Notes: generated from the letters alone by a model not told the origin. A stretch of DNA of 64,000 nt from Gentiana macrophylla (GCA_026214975.1 JAOBSW010000136.1:30866-94865); one strand, 5' to 3'; counted from the stretch's first letter, positions 22,886 to 35,225 are shown. Made by a program: numbers and translations.

Positions 22886-23114
22886 CACATATGAAGTCTT
22901 AGAATGCAATACAACTAGTTAAGCTAATCTGTAAACAGAACGGCCCAATTCAGCACCAAAACAAACAAAAACATGTATCTAAAACGCTCTATACACAGTA
23001 GCACACAAACGCCCAATTCCCAGGCATTATCTCACAACATTAGAAGAAAAGGTTTCTGACATCATTTTACGTGCATAAAAGGAATGTATGAAGACTAGTG
23101 CGCTTATTTGCTAG
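22886..23114. repeat. Right copy of the 229-bp direct duplication
   Basis: Counterpart of 22297-22525; it ends TTATTTGCTAG where the left copy has TTATTTACTAG. The Mutator-like element begins two bases later, and its own 9-bp duplication overlaps this end. Confidence 0.8.
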
Positions 23115-23115
23115 A

Positions 23116-23967
23116 GGAAATTGGTAAATCGTAGGCATCAGTAATATGTCGCATTTTTTTTAGGTCACAAACATTTTTGACATTTTTTTGAGTTTCTTAT
23201 CCAAATTTGGACGATTTCGTCCAAATCTGATCAAACCGTCCAAATTTGGATTCCTTTTTCGTCCCAATCCATTCATTCGACCAAATTTGGGACGGAATCT
23301 GTCTAAAATTCGGACATAACGTCCAAATTGTGATTTAATTCCGTCCCAAATTGAGACGTTCGCCCAAATTTGAATGAAATTTGTTAAATCTCACCCAAAT
23401 CCAATAAAAGGAACAAAGAAAAGAAATAAACAGAACTCAGATCGATGCTTTATTCATTTGGGGTCAATGCCCTTTTATGCACAGCAGAGAAGAACCATAG
23501 ATGGTTCATTTTCCATTCACGGATGAAGACAAAGAAATTGGATAATAACCAAGAAATCGAAAAATGCAAAGGTATTATGTCTACTGCTAGTCTATCTCTT
23601 CAATTTTAGTTATTGTTGCTTTATTTGTTGAGGAATTTGCTTGACATGAACCTCTTGCCAAACCTTGACCTTTGCTGCCTTTTTCTTCAAAAAGACTCCT
23701 CTTGATCTAAAACTCTTACTTTATCAGATAAGATTAAGAACAGAGGAAGGATAATTAATTTTGAAGAAAAGGAGGAAGAAGAACAAATTCCGTCCAAATT
23801 TGGTCAGTGAATTGATTGGGACGAAAAGGAATCCAAATTTGGACGGTTTGACTGTATTTGGACGAAATCGTCCAAATTTGGACTGGAAATCTGAAAAAAA
23901 ATGTCAGAAAATGTTTGACCTGAAAAAGAATGTCAGACGTTATAGTGGCCTGATTTACCAATTTCCC
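23116..23967. mobile_element. Non-autonomous Mutator-like element (MULE) with long terminal inverted repeats
   Basis: The terminal inverted repeats, about 185 bp (23116-23300 and 23783-23967), start GGAAATTGGTAAATC and include several CCAAATTTGG dyads. A perfect 9-bp duplication TTTGCTAGA flanks it (23107-23115 and 23968-23976), the size expected for Mutator-type transposition. The 480-bp centre has no supported coding frame, so it would depend on a transposase in trans. Whether the centre is a captured gene fragment cannot be decided by eye. Confidence 0.85.
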
Positions 23968-24081
23968 TTTGCTAGACCTAACTAGTGAGTCTAATATACA
24001 CTCATATACACAAATATAAACATATAAATTGGACTAGGATTGAGCTCCACTAAGACATTTTTTTGTTTGTTTGTTTGTTTT

Positions 24082-26217
24082 TGTAATATCCCGACCTTTC
24101 GTAAAAGGGCAGTCGTGTCTTTTTACGGAATGAAATATTATATTTAAATATTTGTGGATTAAAGTCTTGGTAAAAGAAATACTATTAGGTTTGGAAAAAT
24201 TAATATTTATAGGGCTTTAATGGAATTGAAATGGAATTAAAGGACCTTATTGCAAAAAGTCCTTCGGAGTTATTTTCTACAAATGAACTTCCCATGTTCT
24301 GAAGGAAGTTTTCAGAACTTCAATTTCTCCCAAGTTCGAACATGGCATCAGAAAAGAGAAAAGAAATAGAAAAGAAAACAAAAGAGACTTTTCCACAATT
24401 CTCATAAGTCTGTGATCGGTTTTCAGAAAGGATGGAAGATTTGGAATCAACGGTAAGAGAGCATCGTGGTGATACAGAAAAGTTGGGACTTTGAGAAGGC
24501 TTTGGTTGAAGTTTCTAGAAGTGCTGCAGGTTTTGGTATTGGAGTTTTGCTTTGAACAAGTAAAAGGCCCTTCCTAATGTGTAATTAGGTCTTATGATGT
24601 TTAAGGTTGAGTGATTGTGGTATTTTAATGTTAGAAATCATGCCTACTTGTTGATAGAGAAGTATGTGATGTTTGGTTGTGTAAAAGTTATGTTTTTCGT
24701 TGTTTTTTGTGTATGTTGGTGTTAAACTTGTTTGGAATCAGTGGAGATCGTTAAAGTGCAGAAAACTGAGATTTTGGGAGTTACTACGCTCGGTGCAAGC
24801 GCACTGCAGGTCGTGAGGCACACCGAGGAGAAGCAGAATGTCTGTTTTTGAGTTTGATGTCTGGTGCAAGCGCACCTGAGGCTAGTCAAGCGCAGCTTGG
24901 CTCAAGCAGAAAGATCTGGGAGTTTCGGTTGCTCGGTCTGCAGCACACTTGATGCTCGATCTTGGGCTCACCGCCCTGCTTTTGGTGTTTAACTTGTTTT
25001 AAGCCCTGAATCTCGTCTTGAGTGTTGTTCCTTGATCTAATAACTTTATATGAACATGAACAAGCCATGATTAAGTTTCTGATGAGTTTAGTTCCGGCAC
25101 CGGATGAATGCTTCCTAAGAGTTGAAGTCCAGGACTGTCGGAAGAGTATGATTGCCTTGTGCTTTGGTGAATTAGCATTCACCAATGTTTGTGTATGTGC
25201 TAGGCCTTGTCCATGTCTAGTGGTCTAGGTGATAGAATAGGAGTTGTGAGGGAGCTTACTTGAAAATACTTAGGTGGCTAGATAATAATCTAATAACAAA
25301 CGTACTTGTATAGTTAAAAGACTAAACAACATGTCATTCTTGGAAATGCACAAGGTCATATCGCGATGTGTGGACTATTCGGATAAAGCGAGTAACTCTG
25401 CTGGCCTTTGAAAGACACTAGGAGTAGAGGGGCCTCGTGAATGAATAAATTTACTGCCCTCGAAGGGCACTAGGAGTAGAGGGACTTCACCGAATGTGTA
25501 TACTATCGGAGTCTACCAGAATAGACTTCCGTGGCTATCAGTGTGATCCACTGATAGGTTGCAAACGATACCTTATGGTGGGTAGCACCATGCGTAGTGC
25601 CTTTGAATGCGGTTGTAACAAAGATAAGCTAAGCTAGAAACCAATAGTCACAACATGTTGATGACATGAAGTGAACCCTTGAGTTGAGTCGGTCTCATAA
25701 AGATAATTTAATAATAACTAATGAACTTTTCGTTGTAAGACTTAATTATACATTAGCTTAATCCTCTTGCTATATACTTTGTACTTACCTCAATTGCATA
25801 TAATGTTTTGTGTGCTTTTGGGGTGAGAAGACGAACATGTTGATCTTAGGCTAAATGAGGAGTTTGAGGATGATGTGTGAGGATGATGATGCCATGATGA
25901 TTTTTTTTCATTTCACTTTATTCCTTCTCAAAAGTTGTATTAAACTATGTTGTAATCTCCCATGTTCAAGACTTGTTGTACTTTTATTTCCAGACTTTTG
26001 TAAGATAAGTTGTTGTACTCTTTCTTTTAAGACATTATGTAAGTTTCTTTTGTTTCGTTGATTGTAAGATAAACTTTCTAGTAATCTATTCTTAGTAGCA
26101 TTTATCATGCTTGCCGAGTCCTTTTCAGCTTCCGTTTACTTTAATTTATTTAATTCTATATGTGCCAAAAGTTTTTTTTTCGGATAAGAACTTGACATCC
26201 GGAAGCGGGGCATTACA
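24082..26217. mobile_element. C1: solo LTR (2136 bp)
   Basis: It starts TGTAATATCCCG and ends GGGGCATTACA, with GTTTT on both sides (24077-24081 and 26218-26222) as a 5-bp target duplication. No interior, primer site or coding frame is present, so it is a solo LTR left by LTR-LTR recombination. It is related to C2 at both ends and along parts of its length. At about 24790-24975 it has GC-rich short repeats with GTGCAAGCGCAC cores. The insertion sits in a (GTTT)n microsatellite. Confidence 0.83.
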
Positions 26218-26222
26218 GTTTT

Positions 26223-26636
26223 CGTATACAGAACTTGACAATTCAAAATCAACTTTTCTTTTGCAATTGTGTTTCTGCACGGTTCAAAGCCATTTTATCC
26301 CTCCCTCCCCCACCCCACACCCTCCCAAAAAAAAAAAAGGTTATTATTGTTATTATTAGTGAACTCTTATGAGGTTATTAGTTTCTCCACCCTCACTTTG
26401 AACAGTCAACTAAGGAATGCTCATGATCCGATACCACCCCCTCAAAAAAGCAGGATCCGATCTCGAGCAAGGAGAACCAATATAAAATTTAAATATATAA
26501 ATAAAAAATTTAAGAATAGAAGGACAAACAAGATGCATACTACATATATTAATGGATTTTTTCGGACTGAGGAGAGAGTTGCCCTCTTTAAGTGTAAAGC
26601 AAGGCATTTAGTTCTTTAAAATCAAGAAATAAAAAA
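26223..26636. other. Spacer between solo LTRs C1 and C2
   Basis: 414 bp of AT-rich sequence with a C-rich/A-rich patch (26300-26340) and no supported gene. If gene M has a long first intron, this could be part of it. Confidence 0.4.
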
Positions 26637-27310
26637 GATATTGTAATATTCTGAATTTCAAGAAAGGACAGACGTGTCATTTTGCGAAAACGAAATATTA
26701 TATTCTTTACTTCTTTTGTGGATCAAAGTATTATATATATATAAATATGGGGGCCGAAAATATGTTTATATATTTATGGGAAAATTCTGAATTTATAATT
26801 AAAGGAGATAATAGGTTTTATTTTGGGAAAAAGATATTTAAGGAAAATATCTCCCATAATTTCCTATAACCTAAAAGTATTCAGAAAATTATCTCTAAGT
26901 TCTCTGCAAACCTTTGAGAGTATAAGAGAAAAGGCTAGGAGAGTTTCTAAGGCGATACTAAACCGTTTTCAGATTTGAATAGAGATTTGGAACCATCGTG
27001 AAGAGGGCTTCGTTTTGATATCAAGCTTTTCGAGGTGCTGCAGATTTCGAGGCTTTTGGATTTGGATTTGCTTGCAAACACGTAAGAGACTCTTCCTATG
27101 ATTTTGATTATGGTTTACAAGGCTTAGGTTGTTGTTTTGAGGTGTTTAGATGCTAGAAGTCGTGTCTTTTCGTCGTTTAAGGATCATGAGATGCTTTGAT
27201 TTGATAAAGATGAGTTTTTCTGTTGTTTTCTGAGAATTTCGATGCTAATTGTGTTGAAAACGGATGGGGAATCGTTAAGTGGCTGAAAATCGAGTTTAAG
27301 GTTTGAGGGT

Positions 27311-29091
27311 TGATGGGAGTCAACTTTACTGTAATTTGGTGTGCAGTTTAACCCCCGTTTATCACCTTATTGGCATGTTTTGGGTAGATATAGACCGTTT
27401 CGAGAGTAATATCGAGAATTATATGCACGGGAGTTAAAGCGTCATATCGATGGTAAACTCGCCTTTTAGCGGTATTTCACTCTTTTCCGAGCACTTTTGT
27501 CTTCTTGGAATTACGCGTGATGTTTGTTTGTCTATGTTATTGCGGGACTTAGGTGACTCGAGGACCCGGAAGGCGATGTTTTGGACTATGAGACGTGTTC
27601 GTGGTCCGAATGTAGCATAAAAAGTGAAGAAAAGCCAAGTTTGGAGTGAAGACAAGCCAGGCGGGCGTTTGCTATACTCTCAGACGCGGGCGTCTCGCCG
27701 TGAAGCTACATCAAACGGGTATCGCACATCCCAGACGGGCGCCCACAAGCATTGACACTTCATTGAAATTTTGATTTTCGGTGGACGGGCGCCCAAAAGA
27801 CCCCAGACGGGCGTTTAAGTAGGTTCACCCGATTCAAAAGCTCATACACCATGACGGGCGCCTCAGGGTTCCGGCAGCGTCCGGGGTTCAAAAGCCTCAA
27901 GTCATGATTCACCAGACGGGCGTTCAGAGGAATGCGAATGCCCGCCCATCAAGACGAAACCCTAATATCTTCATATTTTCCGATCGGACGGGCGTCGACA
28001 TGGACGAGCAGGCGTCCGGGACAGACGACCTGATTTTCGACCTACTCTATAAATCACGCGCTCATTCAGCCCCTACTCATGTTTTGCCGACTTTAGACTT
28101 TTCTTAGGCGATTTAGGGGCGATTTTAGCTAGATTAAACACCATTTGATCCCTTGATTCCTAGATAACTTCCTTTGATTCTACACATCTTTTATAGCTTA
28201 GTTTTGCATTACAAGATCAAAGATTCAACTTTTTGGGTGCAACTATTTCTTCATATTTTCTCGGATCGATTTTCAAGTGATTATATGGTAATGATGTTTC
28301 TTTCATTTATTGTCTTTAGTTCAATTTCCATTCTTTATTCTGTTATTAGCATAATTATGAGTAGCTAAATCCATGTGAAGTCGAATTATGTGAAAGCGAG
28401 CGAAAACCCTAAGGGGGGTGAGATAGGGAGTTGTGTAGTGCGTAAATTATTGTTTAAACGATTAATCCACGTCCTAAAACTTATTTTAACGTCTTTGAAT
28501 TAGATTGATCACATAGTTCACTGTCACACACATCGAACTTATAGATGTATTTTGCGGTGAGATGTGGGATAAGGGCTTTTAGGATCGTTGCGTAGATTCG
28601 GCCTAGTTGTTAGGTCCGAACCCAATACAGAGGTTTGTCATCGTTGTTCGAGCGACTCTAGAGCTTAATCATGTTAGGTTAATCGGTTTTCTAAAAGGAT
28701 AATTAATTAACTTCACATAGGGTGGTTAGATCGAGTTGTTCAGTCTAATCGCTAGAATTAGGAGTTGGCACCCGTGGATGTCGTTAAACTACATTGGATC
28801 AGATTAGGTCGGTTAAGACATGCTCCCTGTTAAGTCCTTCCTTAGGGGTAAAAGTAGCTCGTGGGATCATAGTTCGACTATACCCTTTAATACCTAGAAG
28901 TAAATTCATTAGTACATTCTTTACTTTTGCATTAGTATAATACTCTCCACCATTATTTTGACCTGAACTAAGTTCTAAGTCGACTTTGGTACTTGAACAT
29001 TACTCCCTGTGGATTCGACCTTGAGACCACTATACTACCATTGACCCGATACTCTGTTGGTTAAAGTTAACTGTTAGTTATTTTGCTATCA
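27311..29091 (+). repeat. Element B LTR 1
   Basis: TGATGGGAGTC...GCTATCA, 1781 bp. TATAAA is at 28048-28053. Between 27660 and 28015 lie many copies of the ACGGGCGT motif, several distorted relative to LTR 2 and 3 at CAG sites (for example CTCAGACGCGGGCG where LTR 3 has CCAGACGGGCG). Confidence 0.93.
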
Positions 29092-29098
29092 AGAATTT

Positions 29099-29116
29099 TG
29101 GCGCCGTTGCCAGGGA
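29099..29116 (+). other. Element B primer binding site, copy 1 (tRNA-Asp)
   Basis: TGGCGCCGTTGCCAGGGA differs at one position from the perfect tRNA-Asp complement seen in element A. It lies 7 nt after the LTR. Confidence 0.85.
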
Positions 29117-29194
29117 GTAACGTTTGATATCTTGTAAGTTGACCGAAAGCTTGGGCTTAGGTCGTTTTTATTTTATTTTCTTGTTTTTCAGTGA

Positions 29195-29713
29195 ATGACC
29201 CGAAGCTCCAAAGAACCACTCATCGAGCCAATTGAAGAAATTGAAGCTTTTGCACGTAATAGAAATAGTCAACGCCGAGGAGAACCTCTGATTGCTAGTC
29301 CAAACCCTTTGTTTGAAGAAGAAGGGATAGTAGAAAGCTTACCCTCACTCTCAGAGTCCTCTGCGGAAATGGATGATATAACTACTAGATGGAACGGCAA
29401 AGATCCTATTGATGAACAGAACCTACATGGGCAAACCTCGACCACTATTGGTGGTAATGCAACACTGCCTATGCAAACTCCACCAAGGACCCCTCGTCAT
29501 GAACCATTGAGAGAGGATAACATGGTGTTACATCAGTTGGGAACTCCACAGTTTAATCAAAGGTCATGGATTGGACAGTACAGGGGAGGACAAAATGCTC
29601 AGAATACGCAGAACTTCGGACCCGAATTAGACCAAGAGACGGTAAATCGAGTGTTGCAGATGCTAGAGAATGAAGGGAATCAACAGGGGTTCCAAAACCC
29701 ATATAACCTATAA
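29195..29713 (+). pseudogene. Element B gag N-terminal part, copy 1
   Basis: 172 codons from ATG: an acidic, proline/glutamine-rich N-terminal region with no recognised domain (EEIEAF, SESSAEMDD, PPRTPRHEPL), ending at a TAA at 29711-29713 after NPYNL. A frameshift near 29685-29710 and a TAG at 29721-29723 separate it from the capsid part in the next frame. Copy 2 has TCAACGGGG where this copy has TCAACAGGGG, so the frame here is sensitive to a doubtful CAG site. Confidence 0.75.
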
Positions 29714-29765
29714 TCAACCATAGCAGTTCTATCAGCAGCAACAACAACAGAACTATCAGCCACAA

Positions 29766-30695
29766 ATGGCTCAAGAGGCACAGAGACCGAGAGTCTGTCG
29801 AGACTATGTTACCACCCCACAGGAAGTTATAGGGCACAATCCAATTAGAGTGCCCCCAATTAATGCGAACAACTTGGACATCAAGCAGATCATTTTGAAT
29901 ATGTTGGGGGAACATGCCCTGTTCCATGGGAAGTCGACTGAGAACCCAAACAGCTTTCTAGATCATTTTCTTCAAATTTGTGGGACGATGAGATATAATG
30001 GGGTTAGTGACGAGGCAATAAAGCTGATAGTTTTCCCGTTTGCACTGAGAGGAGCTGCTAAAGATTGGTATGATTCGCTGCCAAATGATTTGTTGCATAC
30101 ATGGGCAGATGTAACGAGAGTGTTTCTGAAGAAGTATTTTCCTCCGGAAAAGATTCTGGATCTTAAAGAAGAAATCTCTTCGTTTGACGGTCTCGAGGGA
30201 GAGACATTAAAAGAGACTTATGAGAGATTTAGGGGTCTACTGAAGAGATGCCCTCCACACGGTTTTTCTACGGTGGAACAAGTTATTATATTATTCAGGG
30301 CCTTAGAGCCGATGGACCAGAATAAGCTGAATGCCGCAAGCGGCGGAGATATTATGAATCTGCCACCAGAACAAGCTATGAGACAGGTAGAGAATGCGGC
30401 AGATGGAGAAGGACAATGGGGGTCAAGCAGAAAGAAGAAGAAAGCCCCACTAGAAAGTGTAAAGTCGCTGAAAGAGGAACTCGATCGGGAATCTGCCATG
30501 CACGACAAGATGCAAGAAATGGTACTGAAGATGGACCGAATGGAGTTAGAACGAAAGAAGGCACTGCAATGCCAACTTTGTGGAGGTGGACATTCTGCCA
30601 TGGAATGTGCATCATCCAAAAAACCCACTTATCCCCAACAGTTGACACCTACTCCAGTACAACAACAGTCTGGAAATCAGAATGACCAACAGTGA
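29766..30695 (+). pseudogene. Element B gag capsid and zinc knuckle, copy 1
   Basis: An open frame of 309 codons. Residues about 15-200 form the retrotransposon gag domain of the Athila type: IRVPPINANNLDIK, FLDHFLQICGTMRYNGVS, FPFALRGAAKDWYDSLP, LLHTWADVTRVFLKKYFPP, EISSFDGLEGE, ERFRGLLKRCPPHGF. A short basic and coiled segment follows, then a zinc knuckle CQLCGGGHSAMEC. It packages element RNA in the capsid particle. The frame ends at TGA 30693-30695, and the same reading continues beyond it with further TAG codons. It is the best-preserved gag in the window. Confidence 0.88.
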
Positions 30696-31286
30696 ATGGA
30701 TGTCTATGCAATGGGGCAGATGAATATGAATTAGCAAGAGTTTGGCCAGCAACAGTGGAATCAGAACTTTGATAATTAGCAAGGGGCATAAAAAGGATTA
30801 TGGTATGGGTGATGATTCACAACAATATGATGTGAATTATATTGGACAAGGAAATCAGGGGCAATGGAATCAGAATCAGCATAATCAAGGTTGGAACCAG
30901 GGGCAGAATCAAAATTGGAATCGAAACAATAACAATCAGAACCAAGGTTTCAGGCAGAGCCAAAGCCCAACTAACCAATCTTGGAATCAGAACCCCTAGA
31001 ATCAGAATGCCTATCAAAATACCAATCAAGGCATGTATCAGAACAATCGACATGAGGCCACCAAATGAGAATAATCGAGGCCGGGGCCGAGAATAATCAG
31101 GGACAAAATCAGAGTTAGGGGAGCAATCAAGGATGGAACCAGAATCAGGGGCAGCAAGGAAACAATAATCAGCAAGCTAGCCATCAAAACAAAAATAACA
31201 GTTTTGGGACTTATCAACACCCGAATGCGCACCTTCATCAGAATAACCAATCAAGCAATTCGGGTTCCCAGAAGACCTCAACTGAG
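30696..31286 (+). pseudogene. Glutamine/asparagine-rich linker after gag, copy 1
   Basis: About 190 codons dominated by N, Q, G and W (for example HNQGWNQGQNQNWNRNNNN), readable at 30742-30999 in one frame and decayed on both sides. In-frame TAG codons at 30732-30734, 30777-30779 and 30997-30999 stand where the repeat pattern predicts CAG. This low-complexity tract follows the zinc knuckle and precedes the coiled coil. Its composition is prion-like; a role in particle assembly or RNA binding is speculation. Confidence 0.65.
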
Positions 31287-32528
31287 TTGCTGTTAGAGAA
31301 GATGGATAAGACTATCTCTGAGCTAAACAAGAGTGCTATTGAACAGAAGGTAGCAACGCACTCAGCTATCCGGAATTTAGAGACTCAAGTTGGGCAAATC
31401 ACAAATACATTGAAGAAGAGTCCGAGTGATGCTGAGCAGAATTCGAGGCAAGTGAATGCCATATTCACTAGGAGTGGTAGAGAGCTGGGAATCGACCAGC
31501 CAAAGCAAGCAGCTGTAGCAGAAGAATATCTAGATGAGGAGGATGAAGCTGAGGCAGCAGAGAGAGAAAGAATGGAAACCGAGTTGGAAGCGGTACGAAG
31601 AGAGTTAGCAGCTGTTAAGAGAGACCTCGCGATTGTAAGGAAAGAGCGAGCAATGAAAGTACAGAGGGAGCAGGAAGCTCAAACCAGAAGAGATGAAGCA
31701 ATGGAGAAGCGGGATTTCATAGTTTGGGATATGAAAGAGGAGGAACCGAGCAAGCCAGTGATGACAAAAGAAGCTACATCTGGGCCTCCAAGGCCAAACA
31801 CTCGAGGTAAGAAAAATTTTCTGCCCCCTCCCCCTCTTGATTTTGATGAGAATACGTTGCCATACCCACCTAAAGGCCCTAAGAAGCCAGTTCTTACTGA
31901 AAATCAGCATAGGTTCCTCGACATTCTTAAGAAGGTAGGGATCAATGTCCCCCTGTTAGAGGCAGTTGCTAGTGTGACTGAGTATTTTAAGTGTTTGAAA
32001 GGGATGTTGGCAAGTAGAGAGAAAATGGGTGAGGTAGTTAAGCTGAGGGAGGAGTGTTCAGCGGTTTTTGATAGTAAGATACCCGCTAAGATGAGAGATA
32101 GAGGAGGTTTCACCATTCCTATCACCATAGGCAATACTGTAATTGAGAATGTTTTATGTGATTTAGGAGCTTCTGTGAGCTTGATGCCTAAGGCTTTATA
32201 TGAAAAATTAGGGTTAGGTGATTTGGAGCCTACGGGAATGACCCTACAAATGGTTGATATGTCGGTGAGGAAACCGTTGGGGGTAGCTGAAGATGTGCTA
32301 GTTCAGGTAGGCAAGTTCGTGTTCCCTGTGGATTTTGTGATTCTTGACATGGAGGTGGACTTTAGGACCTTTGTCCTGTTAGGTCGTCCTTTTTTAACCA
32401 CTAGTGATGCTCATATAGGAGTGAAGAGTGGAGATATTTCGTTTGGAGTTGGGGGCGAGAGAGAGCGTTTAAATGTCTACAAGGATAGAGGTCATCAAGC
32501 TATAGCTGATGAATGTTCATACACATAA
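31287..32528 (+). pseudogene. Element B coiled-coil and retropepsin-like protease, copy 1
   Basis: 413 codons, intact as an open frame. Residues about 1-45 are helical (LLEKMDKTISELNK). Residues about 80-150 are a charged coiled coil (ERERMETELEAVRRELAAVKRDL). Then come a proline-rich linker and an aspartic protease domain with the active-site triad DLGAS at residue 292 onwards, the flap region and LGRPFLTTSDAHI. The protease would cut the gag polyprotein. The frame ends at 32528 and no RT follows. A coiled coil between gag and protease is unusual, and a single intact frame among decayed ones suggests late inactivation. Confidence 0.82.
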
Positions 32529-33426
32529 TCTTTGTTTTCTTGTGTTGTGGTGCGATCTTGACATGCGGGACGATCAGAGTTCATTGAAAGAGACGCGTGA
32601 AAGTACGAGAGGTCGTCGATCGGGGCAAGATCGAAACGAAGAGTATTATCCCTAACCCTGAGCTTTATTATTGGTCACGTTTCTTTTGATCACCCTACGA
32701 GTGGACTTAATTATTACTTTAGACACACTTGTTGAAGCAAGTGTGGGGTAGGAGATGGTGTGTGTTTCGAGAGGAGTTAGTTAGTACGAGCTAATATATG
32801 AAGGGGAGGAGCTCGAGAGATCTAATGTGAGGCTTGTGGTTCGAAAAAAGAAAAAAAAGAATGAAAAGAAAATGAAGAAAAAAAATGACAAAATGAAAGT
32901 TTGAATAAAGTTTAGAAAAATGAGTCAAAGAAGGATGTTTTGAGTGATTAAAAGTATGATGTTAAAGTTGTGGTTGTTTATAAATGAGTACAGAAAGAAT
33001 CGAAAGAATTTTGGTGCGGTTTGGTATGGTTTCAAAGCAAGAATACATGAAATGATTAGGTTCACTCGTGTTTTCTCTTTCTCCGGTCCCAAAATTTCCT
33101 TTCGATTAACCCGTCCCGAGCTTGACATTATAACCCTTCAAGTCCTACTTGACCGTATTTAGCCTCGGTTGCCTCGATTAGTGGAGATTCTAGCCCGGTA
33201 TGAGCTGGGTGTAGTCATTTGGCCGGTATTCAAAGCCAGTGATCATTTTGAGTGTAGCCCTCGGTTTATATCACACAATTCGTTTTCGTGGTAAGGTAGA
33301 GTCAAGCGGTGTACGTTCGATGGTCTGCTTTGCTTTTGCCTTGATGTCGTGGCGCTATGCATGTTTCGTAAAGTTGATCCCACGGTTCATTTTAGGCGCC
33401 TAACTTACTCGGGACGAGCAAAGGCT
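32529..33426 (+). other. Element B 3' noncoding tail, copy 1
   Basis: 0.9 kb without supported coding sequence. It includes an A-rich patch (32843-32890) and ends with GACGAGCAAAGGCTAAGTG just before the polypurine tract, a phrase shared in similar form with A and D. Confidence 0.7.
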
Positions 33427-33440
33427 AAGTGTGGGGTGGT
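33427..33440 (+). other. Element B polypurine tract, copy 1
   Basis: AAGTGTGGGGTGGT directly abuts the TG of LTR 2. Confidence 0.85.
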
Positions 33441-35218
33441 TGATGGGAGTCAACTTTACTGTACTTTGGTGTGCAGTTTAACCCCTGTTTATCACCTTAT
33501 TGGCATGTTTTGGGGTAGATATAGACCGTTTCGAGAGTAATATCGAGAATTATATGCACGGGGAGTTAAACTGTCATATCGATGGTAAACTCCGCCTTTT
33601 TAGCGGTATTTCACTCTTTTCCGAGCACTTTTGTCTTGCGGAATTACGCGTGGTGTTTGTTTGTCTATGTTATTGCAGGACTTAGGTGACTCGAGGACCC
33701 GAAAGGCGATGTTTTGGACTATGAGACGTGTTCGTGGCCCGAATGTAGCATAAAAAGTGAAGAAAAGCCAAGTTTGGAGTGAAGACAAGCCAGACGGGTG
33801 TTTGCTATACTCCAGACGGGCGTCTGCCGTGAAGCTACATCAAACGGGTGTCTGCACATCCCAGACGGGCGTCCACAGCATTGACACTTCATTCAGAAAG
33901 TTTGATTTTCAGCTGGACGGGCGTCCAAAAGACCCCCAGACGGGCGTTTAAGTAGGTTCACCCCGATTCAAAAGCTCATACACCACGACGGGCGTCGAGT
34001 TCCGTAAAAGCGCCCAGTGGTTCAAAAGCCTCAAGTCATGATTCACCGTAAGAAGGCGTTCAGAGGAATGCGAACTCCCGCCCATCAAGACGAAACCCTA
34101 ATATCTTCATATTTTCCAGGTGGGCGGGCGTCGACATGGACCAGACGGGCGTCCGGGACCCGGCGACCTGATTTTCGACCTACTCTATAAATACACAGCT
34201 CATTCAGCCCCTACTCATGTTTTGCCGACTTTAGACTTTTCTTAGGCGATTTTAGCTTAGATTAAACACCATTTGATCCCTTGATTCCCTAGATAACTTA
34301 CTTTGATTCTACACATCTTTTATAGCTTAGTTTTGCATTACAAGATCAAAGATTCAACTTTTTGGGTGCAACTATTTCTTCATATTTTCTGGATCAGATT
34401 TTCAGCAGTTATATGGTAATGATGTTTCTTTCATTTATTGTCTTTAGTTCAATTTCCATTCTTTATTCTGTTATTAGCATAATTATGAGTAGCTAAATCC
34501 ATGTGAAGTCGAATTATGTGAAAGCGGCGAAAAACCCAAGGGGGGTGAGATAGGGAGTTGTGTAGTGCGTAAATTATTGTTTAAACGATTAATCCACGTC
34601 CTAAAACTTATTTTAACATCTTTGAATTAGATTGATCACATAGTTAACTGTCACACACATCGAACTTATAGATGTATTTTGCGGTGAGATGTGGGATAAG
34701 GGCTTTTAGGATCGTTGCGTAGATTCGGCCTAGTTGTTAGGTCCGAACCCAATACAGAGGTTTGTCATCGTTGTTCGAGCGACTCTAGAGCTTAATCATG
34801 TTAGGTTAATCGGTTTTCTAAAAGGATAATTAATTAACTTCACATAGGGTGGTTAGATCGAGTTGTTCAGTCTAATCGCTAGAATTAGGAGTTGGCACCC
34901 GTGGATGTCGTTAAACTACATTGGATCAGATTAGGTCGGTTAAGACACGCTCCCTGTTAAGTCCTTCCTTAGGGGTAAAAGTAGCTCGTGGGATCATAGT
35001 TCGACTATACCCTTTAATACCTAGAAGTAAATTCATTAGTACATTCTTTACTTTTGCATTAGTATAATACTCTCCACCATTATTTTGACCTGAACTAAGT
35101 TCTAAGTCGACTTTGGTACTTGAACATTACTCCCTGTGGATTCGACCTTGAGACCACTATACTACCGTTGACCCGATACTCTGTTGGTTAAAGTTAACTG
35201 TTAGTTATTTTGCTATCA
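33441..35218 (+). repeat. Element B LTR 2 (middle)
   Basis: 1778 bp, shared between the two interiors. TATAAATA is at 34186-34193. The clearest dyad is GGACGGGCGTCC at 33915-33926; related ACGGGCGT copies run from about 33786 to 34155. Confidence 0.93.
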
Positions 35219-35225
35219 AGAATTT

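Noticed and set aside
23761..23985. Plus-strand 74-codon frame KKRRKKNKFRPNL
   Set aside because: Lies in the MULE terminal inverted repeat, with the mirror frame on the other strand; composition follows the CCAAATTTGG repeats.
17586..23990. 16-bp phrase AGACCTAACTAGTGAG shared by 17586 and 23975
   Set aside because: About the length expected once by chance in a window this size; the flanks do not match.
30218..30685. Long antisense and alternate-frame ORFs over gag of element B
   Set aside because: Shadows of the well-supported gag frame.
33786..34155. CRISPR-like array of ACGGGCGT motifs
   Set aside because: The units are short dyads with irregular spacing inside an LTR U3, in a plant genome; there are no spacers of uniform length and no associated genes.
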